From NCBI GenBank assembly GCA_033239525.1, contig BSYO01000035.1, positions 1,460,965 through 1,524,964 of the forward strand: a stretch of DNA of 64,000 bases, read 5' to 3'. Source of the stretch: Nepenthes gracilis. Lineage: Eukaryota > Streptophyta > Magnoliopsida > Caryophyllales > Nepenthaceae. Shown piece after piece: positions 1-11,772 of the stretch. A program made the translations under genes and the position numbers. The notes beneath the pieces were generated by a model, which was not told the DNA's origin, did no database searches, and worked only from the letters and a program-made list of their open reading frames with translations. Numbering within the stretch: position 1 is the stretch's first letter; each line of letters starts with the position of its first letter.

Positions 1-860
1 ACAAGACAAAACCACCGTCGGTAATAAAACATACATACGTATTACACAATTAATAAATTGAGGGTATTTAAAAATACGCACGCGTTAGTAAAATCTCCCA
101 CGTGAGCCAAAACGCATCGGAAATTAAATCGGGGCCAATAATAGCTTTTGGAGGATACTTGCCTTAACATCATACTTTGCAGATCTGAAGAAATGATGTC
201 CCGAAGCACTCCAATCTAGCATTTCTCTCTCTACTGCGCGCGTCCTCTCTCTCACCTCCGCGCGCCCTTCCTCTCTCCACCGCGTGCCGCCTCTGCCAGC
301 CGCTGCCGGCCACCGCACCTCCTCACGTGGCCGTCGCCGGCCTCCTCCACCTCACCCAGCCACCGTCGACGCCGAAGCCGCTGCCGTTTCTCTCCTCGCT
401 GCAACTTTTCGCCGTCCTCTCTCTCCTCGAACGATTTCGCCGTCGCCTTCCTCGCACAACCCACGATTTCGCTACCGCCGATTCTCCCACAGCCACCGTC
501 GCTCCACCCACGGCCACCAGCAACTGCCGTCGACCACCGATCGCCGCTGCAAATGCCGTCAACAACCACCGACGGCTTCGATGGCTTCTCACCGAACACC
601 GCCACCGACGCACCACAAACCGCCGCCAACGACGGCTCACACCCGTCGACCGTCCGCGCGCCACCATGGCCGCCGGTCACCTGCGCCGCCGCCGATCTTC
701 CTCTCTTCTTCCTTCTCCGCCGCCTGAAACCTAAACCCCTTTTCCCCCTTCTCTCTCCCCGATTTCTTCTCCCCTTTCTTTTCATTTTTTTCTTTCTCTT
801 TTTCTTTCTTCTTTTCTTTTCTTCTTTTTCATTTTCTTTTTCCTTTTCTTTCTTTTCAAC

Positions 861-902
<42 letters not shown>

Positions 903-909
903 TATTATT

Positions 910-947
<38 letters not shown>

Positions 948-1113
948 AATCCAACTCGACCTCCGAACAACATTACGCACACACACTTACCCGCACTCCG
1001 CCTCCGTCATTTTAGAAAATTTCATAATATTTTAATTTATTTTCACCACATCTGAAATACCCAAAAATCACAATTAATACTAAAATAATTCAATCGGGAT
1101 CCGGAATATCACA
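1..1113 (-). mobile_element. Family-Y gypsy LTR, reverse orientation, cut by window edge
   Basis: Read on the minus strand, the segment begins TGTGATATTCCGG at 1,113. It runs through an AT block, (AT)n, (AAT)n, an A/G-rich tract and a GC-rich block at about 240-730. The same order occurs in the complete solo LTRs at 34,619-37,224 and 45,181-47,834. Direct similarity is clear around 150-250, where 'aaatgatgtccc' and 'ctctctactgcgcgcg' match the reverse of 35,460-35,580. The open frames in the GC-rich part are low-complexity Arg/Pro/Ser and are not supported as genes. The other end of this LTR lies outside the window. Confidence 0.75.
857..945. repeat. (ATT)n followed by (AT)n microsatellites inside the LTR
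   Basis: An ATT run of about 15 units is followed by an AT run of about 17 units, next to a long C/T-rich tract at 735-855. The same position in the other two family-Y LTRs is also microsatellite-rich: 34,812-34,884 is (AAT)n and 47,575-47,640 is AT-rich. The tract is therefore an old LTR feature that has expanded separately in each copy. Confidence 0.9.
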
Positions 1114-1186
1114 TAGGATATCGAAAATTGAGACTGAACCCACTTTAATTTGACCCATTGAGAAAGATTAAGTGGCTCTCTAATCT

Positions 1187-2193
1187 GTACAGTAACCCAA
1201 ATCCAAATAACACCGTAAAACTAATCATTTTTACATATAATTATACTCATTTTTTAAATAAAAATTATCTAATATAATTTTTAACTGTATTTATTTATAT
1301 TATATGCAATAATTATATTCTATACTTTTTTAATTAATTACCTAATTAATTTAATAATTTATGACGTAAAAATTATATATTAATGTCATGTCGTTACTGT
1401 TAAGACGCGGTTCTCGTTGTCTGTCGTTCTCCGTTTGGTTTGACTTCTCTATCAGGAAAATAGGAACGAAATTTGTTTGTCTCAACGGTAATAATTATAT
1501 GCAATATATTTATAATTATACGCAATAATTATATCATCCGTACAGCAACCCGAATCCAAATAATACTGTAAAATTAATCATTTTTACATATAATTATACT
1601 CATTTTTTTTAAAAAAATTATCTAATATAATTTTTAACTGTATTTATTTATATTATATGCAATAATTATATCCTACACTTTTTTAATTTAATTATCTAAT
1701 TAATCGAATAATTTATGACGTAAAAATTATATATTAATGTCATGTCGTTACTGTTAAGACGCGGTTCTCGTTGTCTGTCGTTCTCCGTTTGGTTTGACTT
1801 CTCTATCAGGAAAATAGGAACGAAACTTGTTCGTCTTAACGGTAATAATTATATGCAATATATTTATAATTATACTCAATAATTATATCATTCGTACAGT
1901 AACCCGAATCCGAATAATACTGTAAAATTAATCATTTTTACATATAATTATACTCATTTTTTTAAAAAAAATTATCTAATATAATTTTTAGCTGTTTTTA
2001 TTTATATTATATGCAATAATTAATCCTACACTTTTTAAATTTAATTATCTAATTAATCGAATAATTTATGACGTAAAAATTATATATTAATGTCACGTCG
2101 TTACTGTTAAGACGCGGTTCTCGTTGTCTGTCGTTCTCCGTTTGGTTTGACTTCTCTATCAGAAAAGGAGGAACGAAACTTGTCCGTCTCAAC
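1187..2193 (+). repeat. Triple tandem repeat, ~354-bp unit, upstream of the PLAC8 gene
   Basis: Three head-to-tail copies start at 1,187, 1,540 and 1,894, each marked by 'gtacagyaacccraatcc'. Each contains 'gttaagacgcggttctcg' followed by 'tctgtcgttctccgtttgg'. The first two copies are 353-354 bp. The third is about 300 bp and runs straight into unique sequence that leads to the PLAC8 start codon at 2,273. The unit therefore probably contains this gene's promoter and part of its 5' UTR (inference). Confidence 0.9.
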
Positions 2194-2272
2194 TTCATCT
2201 CTGTCCCCGGCTCTCAATATCCTCCATCAGGGTTGGATTTTACAACTGACTGGATCCTTTCGTTTATCATCG

Positions 2273-5200
2273 ATGACGGGCAATCAGGAAGAATCGAGCC
2301 CCCTTTTGGATAATCCGGAAACAATCGAGAAAAACGTAAACGTGGTGGAAGAATTCGAGAAAAAGAATAATGCATCTGCGTCGCCATCTCCTCCTCCATT
2401 GCCCAAGCAATCACCTCCGCCGAAGCCGACTCCGCCGCCTACGCCACCGCAGGTGTCGGAGAGTTACGGATGGACAGTCAATGGCTTGCCGTTAGGCGTG
2501 GTGGGGGAGCCCGTGGGACGGATGCAGTGGAATTCGAATCTTGTCTCTTGTCTTGGACGACAAGATGAGTTCTGGGACAGCGATCTTGAAGTTTGTGAGT
2601 GTTTTATCTGATTCGCTACTTGATCTGATTCGATTTGATATCTAGGGTTTATAAAATGTCGAAATTTTGCTGCTAAATGCATAGATCTGATTTTTCGGTC
2701 TAGATCCTTAGTGGCAATTTGTTCAATTAATTGACGTTTTCTGTTGTTAAATCGAATTCCGGTTTCTCTTATGATGGATATTTGCTTGCCCTATGTTGCT
2801 AGAAAATATGGAATTATCTTAGTCGACCTAGACCTTCATATAAGGGGAATTTGATTGACTTTAGAACACTAGTCAATCCCTCATTCTTATTCCATGACTA
2901 GAGAGGCCATGGACTTATTTTTCTTGGTTAGTAATTGTAATTCTGAATGTAAAAGGTTACTTCTGTATACTTTTCTCTTTCTAACCCTACTTGATGATGG
3001 AATCCGATTAGAAGGAATCATCTTAATCTATTATGTGCATAACTGAATGGAAAGGGAGAAAATGAGATGTTTGATCCATGGCCTCTAACACATCATCTAT
3101 AAGTAGGTTCTGGTATGGTAATCTCAAATATTAGACTCTCTTATCATCCTGATGGTTGAGATCATGTAAAAGTTGATGGAGAGTACGGATTGAGACGATA
3201 TTTTAATGTGTTATTTTAATAATCCATTCTATGTTGTTTTTTATGTATGTTCTAATCTTGCTATGACTTAAAAGATCTGAGTCGTATGTTGACATGGCAT
3301 GCTAGCCTTTCCAAACAATAGCTAGCACAGAAAGTGGGACCGGATGAAAGGTCATGACTTTCATGAGGGGTCAGCCTTTCTAAACTGAGTCTTCTTCAGC
3401 CTGGCCTTAGGTCCAGACTTTGCCCTGGACCCAGATTCATGTTTTATTTTCCAACCGGGTCTGGAATTTATTTTTACATGGTCCCATCAAATGGAGATCA
3501 ATAGTTTTTTTTTTGCATGTAAGCTAAACGGGTGTGTTTGAGGTGGTGAAAAGAAGAAAAAACGTTTTTCGATCCACAAGTTGTCCAAGATTCATTTTCT
3601 GCCTTTCCACATCTCTAGTTTATTGAGCTTACCTGGTATCCCTCTTCGAGATTAAAGAAAGTATATGGTGTTAGAAGAATTGAAACTTAGGGCAATGTGG
3701 GGAGAAAATTGGGTTATTGTTATCCACTCATTTTGTCGATTTCATTGTAGTTTTGACAAATAAGAACATGATGAATGTTTTTGGTAGATTTAAGCAGGGG
3801 CCTGTTGACTTGATTTAAGGTTTATTAGGAGTCCTAAGAGGTGTTATCATGGTTTTTCTTGAAGATGGATTTGGGAGATAGGGTGGTCAACAATGTATGA
3901 TAATCCTCTGGCAGCATGTTAATTGCAAATCGATGAGTGCATCTTAATTGCAAATAGTGTGCTTTGGTTGTACTTTGTGATCAAAATATACCTTTATAAT
4001 TGAAGGGGAAAAAAAAAGTGTTATAAGACGGATATTACTTTTGCTATATTTTATGAATTAAAATATTAGGCAATCAAACAACACTAGGTATAAAAATTAA
4101 GCATTTTAGAGATAAGAATGCTAAAATAGATCAGTAAAGTTACACTAAAAAATAAGACAATAAATAATGACACCTGTAAGATTCTATAGCTGTTTCTATA
4201 GAAAATAAGATGCACTTCACTTAATAGAATAATATCCACCAGCAATTAACTAGGCAACTACTTATGCTAATATCCAACGCACGTTCTGTAACTAACCCTA
4301 TCACTTAACACAAATTGCTAACTAACTAATCACACTAATTACAACCACACATTCAATATCTAATAACAACTAACGGATGACAGGTTATATGGTTAGCCAT
4401 CCAATAGGGTCCACTTGGTAGGCCCCTAATGTTGATGTGGCTTTGGACATGTCGTTTCACAACAATACCCTTGAGTGAAATCATCCTTGTCCTCATGGAT
4501 TGAAGGTATAAGATGATCATGCCAAATGAAAATACAATACTATTTATCTACTAACTATCTAAACATTAATGTACTTTGGAGGTAGAGTAAATTATCAATA
4601 GCTTTGAGTAGAGTTACTGACAGTGCAATCAGAATTAATTTGCATACTTTGAGAGACAACATAGCTAACTTATGAGATGAATTCTTGTTAACGAAAATTC
4701 TTTGCTGGAGTTTGAAGTGTGAACTAAAGGGAAGAAGCAAGGTGGTTTAGGCACAAGGTGTTCATAGGAAGCTGGAAACACCAAACATCTTCAACAGGCT
4801 CTTCACAAGTATTTTCAAAAACTTGGGTTCTTGGTGTTCTTGAATTTCTGAAATCGAAGGAAGAACTTACATTCTGGATTTCATACACTTGAACCGATTT
4901 CAGAATGTCATCATTATTACTTGGTTCTTCAATATCTTCATTTGTTACACTAACTTCTGAAGCAATTTTTTTAGAGAAATACAAAAGAGGCTAATAATTC
5001 AAATTGCTTAGAATATAAGGAAGGTAAATAATCCACATCATAAAGATCATCGTTATCAACACTATCATCATGACCATCGCTACACTTTCCACTAGAATCT
5101 TCACCATAATATTAGTGTAAAATTAGATTATCAATTTGCAAGAAGAATGATAGATGCATCTTCTATCTAATGAAGCCATGGATTGATAGTGGATAAAAGT

Positions 5201-8200
5201 CTGTAATGTTGTTGAATATTGTGGAATGGTAATATCTTAAACAAAGCCGATAAGGATCAAGGATTAGATGAAGAAGATCTGTGTTTGAAAGATAAGACAA
5301 TTCACTTATTTCAACATTTAAGAACTTTAGAGAATGTGTATAATAAATCCATCTGAAATCTGTTCTTGATGGATTGTTGGATGGAAATCATTTTTTTTTT
5401 CTCTATTTTATTGAAAAGAACAAGTCAAGAACTAGAATTCAATGAGGTTAGGAACAAATTTAGCGATTTCTGTACAGAATCTGTATCAACTTACTCGTGC
5501 AGAACTGAAATTAAGTCTTTTGGACAGCAAAAATTGCAGCAGGTGAGGAAGTGCAAAATTGAGATTGTCCAGACTGTCTAAGTTAATGCCTATTGTTTTT
5601 GAAGAAATAGAATTAGAATGCTTACAGCAAGTTAAGTTGCTGAGTTGATGATGTGATGGGTTGCTGAATCAGATTGGTGTTGCAAGAATCCAAATGCCAA
5701 GAAGAGATAATTGTTACTGTGGATGAAAATTTTGATATCAGTATTGGTCACGGTTGTATCGATATCAAATATATCGAATAATATAGAAACTTGATGATGA
5801 TCTCAATAGTGATGAAATGAGCAAGGGATCATCTTTGTAGCTGGAATTAGAATAGATTTAGAAGATGAAATTGAAATTAGGAATGAGAAGTGAAGACATC
5901 AGATGAGAATAGATATAATAAAAATGAGAATTAGACAAATGGAGGAATACATTGTTTAACCAGCAAAGATTTAAGTAGAATGCATTTCTATTTATTGACA
6001 TCCGGTTACACAAGAGAAGTTCATTCTTCATAGACTAACTAATTAGGCTGATATCAACGACTAGCTCAAGTAACACAATCACTTAAAAGCTGCAAAATGC
6101 TAGATAACGAGCAATGCTAATTTGCAATCACAGATTTAATATCTAATACAGCTAACTGGTTAACTAACATGGATGAAAAAAATTAATATAAGTATCAGTC
6201 GCGGTTATATCGATAGAGGACATATTGGATAATACTTACGATATCAAATATATCAAACAAAAAGGTTCTGAGAATCGTAAGTTAACAGGATTGTATCGGC
6301 CAATATATCTGCCAAATATCAAGTGTATCGGCTAATATTTTGAATATTGTTGATGCATCACGATATATCGCTGGTACAATAATATATTATAATAATATCA
6401 CAATATCGAAAAATATTAGTATTGAGTGGCCCAATACTGATATATATTGGTTCATATTTACATTATCAGTGGATATTTACATCAATAGTAACTAATGATG
6501 GCATGTCATATAATTAGTCATCCACCATGATCCCCTTGCCCAGGCCCTAATGGTTCCACTATTAACTTTGCCTGTAGGGCAGGCTATAGCGATTTGGGCT
6601 TTCTTGAGGAGGGATGAGGATTAGTTGGTATTTGGTGTCATTAACCTTTCAGCCATTTACATGCCCTCGAGATTAATGCCAAATCCTCCTCCATGGAAAT
6701 GAAGAAAAAGTTTTAACATAATAGTAGAGTCAGTAAATGTGTGACATATTGGTTTGGATTTAAGCGGTAAAAACAGCCTCTTACAGTGACCAAAAGTAGT
6801 CTAATCATTGATGAAAATATCGATAGCAGTCATGGTGGACCAGTACAGGCCATATCAAACGATACGTATATGTATCAAACATATTGTCTGTAATTTTTCT
6901 TTTGCAAATCGGTACCTGTTAGAGAAATACTGCCTGATATATCTTGTATATCAGTCATTATTATGGCAACATCTTGCGATTTTATCACGCCATTAGTAAA
7001 TATCTGTATTAGGAGCTCTGATATCGACATATCACTTGATATTTTGCATATTCGGTCAGTATTATATTGCTGTTTCATTATCATATCATATGTGCAAATG
7101 CCAATCTTGCTTTTTTGTGCTGGCACGGGTCGTGGTTAGGTGTTCTTGGAACTGTGGCACCTTGTGTGCTCTCTGGAAGCACTGCAGCTAGACTTGGTTC
7201 AGCTCCCGAGACTTTTACTCATCACTGCATGACTTATAATGCTCTGTACCTGCTCGGGAATTGCCTTTTCGGCTGGAACTGCTTGGCACCCTGGTTTTCA
7301 TATAAGACTCGGACTGTTCTGCGCCGACAGTTCAACCTTCAGGTTAGTCCAATGGTAGAATTTCAAACATTCTGCTATTGATGCATTTAAAATTGCACTG
7401 AAAGATGTAATAATTAATGATAATATTCATAAATGTTAAGAAATTGAACCCATAGAAGATAATATTAAAAACTAGTTTCTATTGTGGTTCAAATATTTTA
7501 TTGTGCCATAAATGAAGAATGTGTGAGGAGATGTCAGCTAGTTATGATTGGAAAAAAAAAGTTAAGATGGTAAAAATAATTTAAAATTGTTTCTATTCTC
7601 ACACTAAACCGAGTGAAATAATGAAAGTAGATTCATATTGCTGATATTATTTAATGTGGTTTAAGACTTTGTTATTGTCTCTTCCATTAATATGTAGTGT
7701 CTGAATCTTATGGCGATGTTTGTTTTGAAATGGAATTTTGGATTGCTATGCCTTTCAATCCACAGAGGACTTAAATTTGTTCCATTTTTAGTTTAGCAGC
7801 AGTTCTTATGTTAAACATCACTTGAGAAGTCAAATCATAAAAGAAAATGTTGGTCGTATCAGACTATAAGATAATATGTATTCATATCTGATTTTATTTG
7901 AAGAAAAAAATTTCAGAAAATAATAAATTGACAGGCAAATTCGGCTGATATACAAGGCAAATATATCAGGTAATCAGCTGTTATCTTGAATATCGGTCAA
8001 TATGTTATAATATATCACCGACACGACAATATATCTCGATTTTGAAAAATATTGGCATTGGAACCCTAGATACCAAGCTATATATCAGTCGATAATTTCA
8101 TCCATGAGTCATATTATACAATCTTCTTCTCCCCCCCCCTCCCCCAAAAAAAATTTCTTCTGTCCATGAATTTGTAGATTTGTTACATTTATTTCTTTTA

Positions 8201-9341
8201 TACTTATCTCGAAAGAATAAAAAAGGCCGTGTGATGTATAAAGCTTCCATTTTATACAGATCCGGATAAGTTTCAGACCAATTTTAGGTTTACTCTAAGT
8301 GGCTTTATCTTATTTTGATGACTATAGTCCGTGACCAGAGATGACAACTCTATAATTGCCACTTTACCTCCCCCTTTTTATGATGAAATCCGGTACATTA
8401 GTGTTGGCATGGTAGTAACAATAGTAGAGTTGTTGCAGTATAACCCAGTGGCTACGGGTTAAGGTCATAGAAATTATTGCTTGCATATAATAAACTTAAA
8501 GTCCTCTGACCCCTCATTGAGCCATTGCATAGCGGAAGTTTCATGCACAAGACTATCTAAATAAATAGAAAAACACAAACAGAAAAATGAAAAGCACTTA
8601 AGTATATTTTTTATGAGCGTTTGGAGATCTGAAATTTTATTTGTTATCGATTCGTTTTGAGAGCATAAAATTCTCCATCATGATCCATTTTGCGTTTGTA
8701 GTTTTTCCCTGTACACCGACATGGAAACTTCGTGTACTGAGCTGCCCAAATAAAGAAAAAAATGAAAGGAAAAACACATCGGAATATTGTTAATTTGTGT
8801 TTGAAACTCCAAATTTTTCTGGGTTACCGACTCTTTCGCCGGAGGTTGCTAAGGTGAACCTAAAATTGGGCTTCAAATTGAATCCTACTGTTCAGATTAA
8901 ACAATAAAAATTAAAGGATTTAGATTATAAATGGTGATATAATCCACCCTTTGGTTTTTATTCTTTAATTTGAATCGCAGAGTTCAATTTAAAGTTTAAT
9001 TTTTAAGATTCACCTTAATAGTACTCGTTTTAGAGAGCATAAAATCTCCGTTATGGTTGATTTTGTATTCGTGATTTTTTTTTCTCCGACGCCGACAGGG
9101 AAACTTCGAGGCTCTGTCACGAACCTGCGGATGTCTCGGGAGCATTTTGGAGGACGACTTGCAGCGCGAGCAGTGCGAGACCATGTGCGATTTTGCGACT
9201 CACTTTTTCTGTCATCCGTGCTCGCTCTGCCAGGAAGGCAGGGAGGTTCGGCGGCGGCTTCCTCATGCACCCTTCCATGCTCAGCCGATCCTCGTTATGG
9301 TTCCACCGCCGGAGCTCGCCATGGACCGTGACGCCGCCTGA
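2273..9341 (+). CDS. PLAC8-domain protein, cell number regulator/PCR-like (3 exons)
   Basis: Exons are 2,273-2,594, 7,140-7,342 and 9,099-9,341. Both introns are GT-AG, and the joined frame is 768 nt (255 aa plus TGA). Residues ~37-59 are a Pro-rich, disordered-looking stretch. The conserved part begins near residue 80. Cys-rich PLAC8 motifs follow: C108-V-L-G-T-V-A-P-C116, the hydrophobic NCLFGWNCLAPWFSY segment, CGC at 185-187, and CHPCSLCQEGRE at 213-224. The ending VLVMVPP-type tail is usual for plant members of about 240 aa. I chose ATG 2,273 because it is the first ATG in the frame; the frame upstream opens only with non-ATG codons inside the tandem repeat. Plant PLAC8 proteins are small membrane-associated proteins linked to organ size or to metal and Ca2+ handling. 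The subfamily function here is not determinable from sequence alone. All three exons are intact. Confidence 0.93.
5721..5800. repeat. Partial copy of the GGATGAAAATATCGG small element
   Basis: The segment starts 'ggatgaaaat' and continues 'gatatcagtattggtcacgg' then 'tatcgatatcaaatatatcg'. This matches the opening of the copies at 6,168 and 60,846. The second half is missing or too diverged to follow. Confidence 0.55.
6168..6488. mobile_element. Small inverted-repeat element (MITE-like) with 7-bp TSD
   Basis: The ends CATGGATGAAAA and, reversed, CTATTGATGTAAATATCC are imperfect inverted repeats. Exactly outside them is a 7-bp direct repeat TAACTAA at 6,161-6,167 and 6,489-6,495. Removing the element rejoins an LTR remnant that matches 4,300-4,450. 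The body is full of CGATATATCG-like words. A TSD of 7-8 bp fits hAT-type elements, but no superfamily is proven. Confidence 0.6.
6810..7085. mobile_element. Copy of the GGATGAAAATATCGG small element
   Basis: Begins 'gatgaaaatatcgatagcag' and carries the family's 'tatcaaacatatt', 'tatcttgtatatcagtc' and 'atcggtcagtatta' blocks. It ends just upstream of the intron 1 acceptor at 7,139. Boundaries are approximate. Confidence 0.5.
7925..8106. mobile_element. Copy of the small element (3' half)
   Basis: Contains 'tatatcaccgacacgacaat', 'atatctcgattttgaaaaat' and 'attggcattgg', and ends 'gataatttcatccat'. That ending is the reverse complement of the family's opening ATGGATGAAAATATC. The left end is uncertain. 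Confidence 0.55.
8427..8558 (+). mobile_element. Au-like SINE remnant in PLAC8 intron 2
   Basis: The words 'gcagtataacccagtggcta', 'cgggttaaggtcatagaaa' and 'ttgca', followed by 'ccattgcatagcggaagttt' and 'catgcacaagact', line up in order with the plant Au SINE as I remember it (box-B-like CGGGTTCGAGTC, then GCATAGCGGGAGCTT, then GTGCACCGGGCT). A second fragment resembling the Au 3' end, 'cttcgtgtactgagctgccc', lies at about 8,726-8,746. Assignment is from memory. Confidence 0.5.
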
Positions 9342-9508
9342 AACTACCGCTATGACCCGGTGGCTCAGGTGATCTGTTCTGTCTTGGTTGTTAAGGGAGC
9401 CTTTTTTGTTTTTATTTTTATTTTTTTTTTGTATGCATTTTCATCGTGGGACTCATCGTTGTGTTACTATGTGCTGTGTTACTCTCTCTTGTGTTACTGT
9501 GCATATCT

Positions 9509-9740
9509 ATGGATCCGGGGGGCGTCTTTCTCCCTTTGGAGAAGGACCGTCCTTCTCCTCATTTGAACCGTCGGATGTAAAATTCGACGGCCACACGTTT
9601 TAAATGAATAATATAACGTGAGCCGTTCGATTTTAAATTTAATCAGCCAAAGCACGTAACCGTCGGATTTTACATCCGACGGCCCAGATTAATAGAAGGA
9701 CGATCCTTCTCCACATGAGAGAAGGACGCCCCCTCAATCC
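9509..9740. mobile_element. Fold-back MITE, long terminal inverted repeats
   Basis: The left arm 'ggggggcgtctttctccc', 'ggagaaggaccgtccttct', 'accgtcggatgtaaaat' is repeated in reverse complement at the right end, with matching order over about 80 bp. The two arms form nearly the whole 232 bp. Outside lie 'gcatatct' and 'gcatatat', a possible degenerate target duplication. It lies ~170 bp past the PLAC8 stop codon and may be in the 3' UTR. It has no coding capacity. Confidence 0.75.
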
Positions 9741-9741
9741 G

Positions 9742-9820
9742 CATATATCTATGAGCGTTTGGAAATTGTTATTTTATTTATTTAAAAATTAAATTTTCAT
9801 TTAAAATATTAAATTTAAAA

Positions 9821-9851
<31 letters not shown>

Positions 9852-11770
9852 TTTTTTTTTTGGGGGGTTATAAATTTTAGATACTAGTTTGGATATTTAT
9901 TAAACTCTTTGGTTCATCAAAATATTGTCATATGTTTAACCAATTTACTAGCACAAAATAATGTATTTAGGACACTTATTTTTAGATTATAAATTTATAA
10001 TGCCTAAGTTAGATTATTTATATTATTATTTTAAGTTAGGCATTTATTAAAATTTATGTGGTAAATTAGATTGTCTATCCTAAACATTATATCAATTAAA
10101 TAATCTCTTTTAGAAAAATTTTAAAAATAATTGAATTTTTTAATCTATTTTTTAACTAATATTTTTTTTTTAATTTTATTATCTAATGGTATTTTAAAAT
10201 ATATATTTTATGAAATTTTTTTTTTACTTGAGTGGGATATAAATCGGATATCATTGATGATGGATAGACATCAGAATTTAAAGTGTTTAAATTGAGCAAT
10301 TTTAATTATAAAGATTAAATTTTATATTGTCTAAAAAATTTAAGACGGCTTAATATAATATTTTTTATTTTAAATATTTATATTTAAATATAGATATTTA
10401 TTTAGACAGATTAATTTAAATAATCCTAACTTTTAATTTAAATATTTACATTGCCAAAACCTATTTCCTAACCTAAGTATTTGACTTGTAACATATAAAC
10501 TTAGGTAAATATATGAGAAAATATCAACTCGTGCTATATATATATTTTTTAATTTTTGTAACACTTATATTACTTAATAATGTTTTTAAATTATTCTAAT
10601 TTTTTATTTTATTTTGACATTTTTGGTCTTTTATTAGTACCTCCACGATATCAAAACTCAAGCATTATAATAAAAATTAAAGGAAATAACCGTTATATCG
10701 CATGATGGGAAAAAGCGATTTTAATTTACTTGTAAAATATAAATTAAATAAAATGATAAAAATAAATTTATATAATTAATCTCACCTAGTGCATAAAACA
10801 TAGGATTTATACTATTATATATCAAAAAAAAATTGATAAAAAAAATTTATAGTACGAAATTGGTATTAAAATAAAACTAAATAAGGAAATTTAAAAAAAT
10901 AAATAAATAAATGTTGAGAATGAAATTAGAAAAAGAGAAAAAATAAGAATATCTTTATTCTTTTTTTTCGATATATAAGTGTATTTTTAATTTTTTTTTT
11001 CCTGATAAATATATGATATTTTCTAAAATTTTGCTTTATAAACATTTTTATACATAATTTTTATATTTTGAAAATGATGAGCCCCTTTCTTTAGCTACTC
11101 AAAGAAAAAATAAAAAAATAAAAATAAAAGTATGATTCAAAGAATACAAGACTATTTTTTGATAGGTTAGGTTAGATTATAATTATTAACATTTATGATT
11201 TTGACCGATTCAAATATTTTTACTATATATATTTTTTTATTATTTTTATAACTATATAATCGTAAAAATAATAATAATAACACATGAATATTTAAATTTA
11301 GACATATTAACATAGATATTAAGCGTGATTTAAAGCAATATGGTTGTCTTTACTGTCATATGTTCGATTTCTGATACTTTATACTTTAATTAATCTGATA
11401 TAAAATATTAGCAGTTAGAATAATGTGCCCGAGGTTTTGTCTAAAATTGGGTAGGGACGAGGAGGCTTAGAGATTCTACTTTTTTCAATAAAAAATAAAA
11501 TCTTACTTTTTTCAGCTAAATCGTTCTATCAAAAATATAAATATAACAGATAAAATTTAAATACTAAATAATTAAATTAAATAAAAAATTAAATGTAGAG
11601 TCTACTTGCTCAAATCATCCAAAAATCAAAAATATAAAAAATTATATACATACATACATACATGTGTATATATATATATATATATGTATTTACTAATGAT
11701 TAAATTAAAATTTTAATTGGTTCTACTAAATTTATTAAAAATTATACTCTTTTATTTTTTTAAGATTAGT
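9742..11770. other. AT-rich intergenic DNA, no gene seen
   Basis: Only short AT-rich open frames and simple repeats, such as (AT)n at 9,829-9,849 and 11,658-11,684. No coding similarity or structured element was recognised. Confidence 0.7.
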
Positions 11771-11772
11771 CA

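Larger units (their letters stand above)
4150..6600 (-). mobile_element. Degenerate LTR retroelement remnant, reverse orientation
   Basis: Two similar segments, about 4,150-4,464 and 5,950-6,600, share recognisable stretches when read on the minus strand. One is the 'cattaggggcct...' block, another is 'attagatattgaatgtgtgg' against its diverged partner. Next to the first, minus-strand reading gives a purine-rich tract just before TGTTGTGAAAC at 4,464, as at a polypurine tract/3' LTR junction. The ~1.5 kb between them has only short open stretches (minus strand, 4,724-5,110) and no motif I can assign to pol. The upstream LTR copy is interrupted by the small element at 6,168-6,488. Class and lineage are not determined. 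Confidence 0.45.
2595..7139 (+). other. Intron 1 of the PLAC8 gene
   Basis: A 4.5-kb GT-AG intron with donor GTGAGT at 2,595. It splits codon Cys108 after its first base. The first 1.5 kb shows no repeat I recognise. The rest carries a reversed LTR-element remnant (about 4,150-6,600) and copies of a small inverted-repeat element. Confidence 0.85.
7343..9098 (+). other. Intron 2 of the PLAC8 gene
   Basis: A 1.76-kb GT-AG intron with donor GTTAGT at 7,343 and acceptor CAG at 9,096-9,098. It sits between codons. It contains a small-element copy (about 7,925-8,106), an Au-like SINE (8,427-8,558), and a partial duplicate of its own 3' end at about 8,655-8,735. Confidence 0.85.

Noticed and set aside
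284..785. Long overlapping Arg/Pro/Ser-rich frames on both strands
   Set aside because: They fall in the GC-rich block of a family-Y LTR, are low complexity in every frame, and have counterparts in the other two LTR copies that do not keep the frame.
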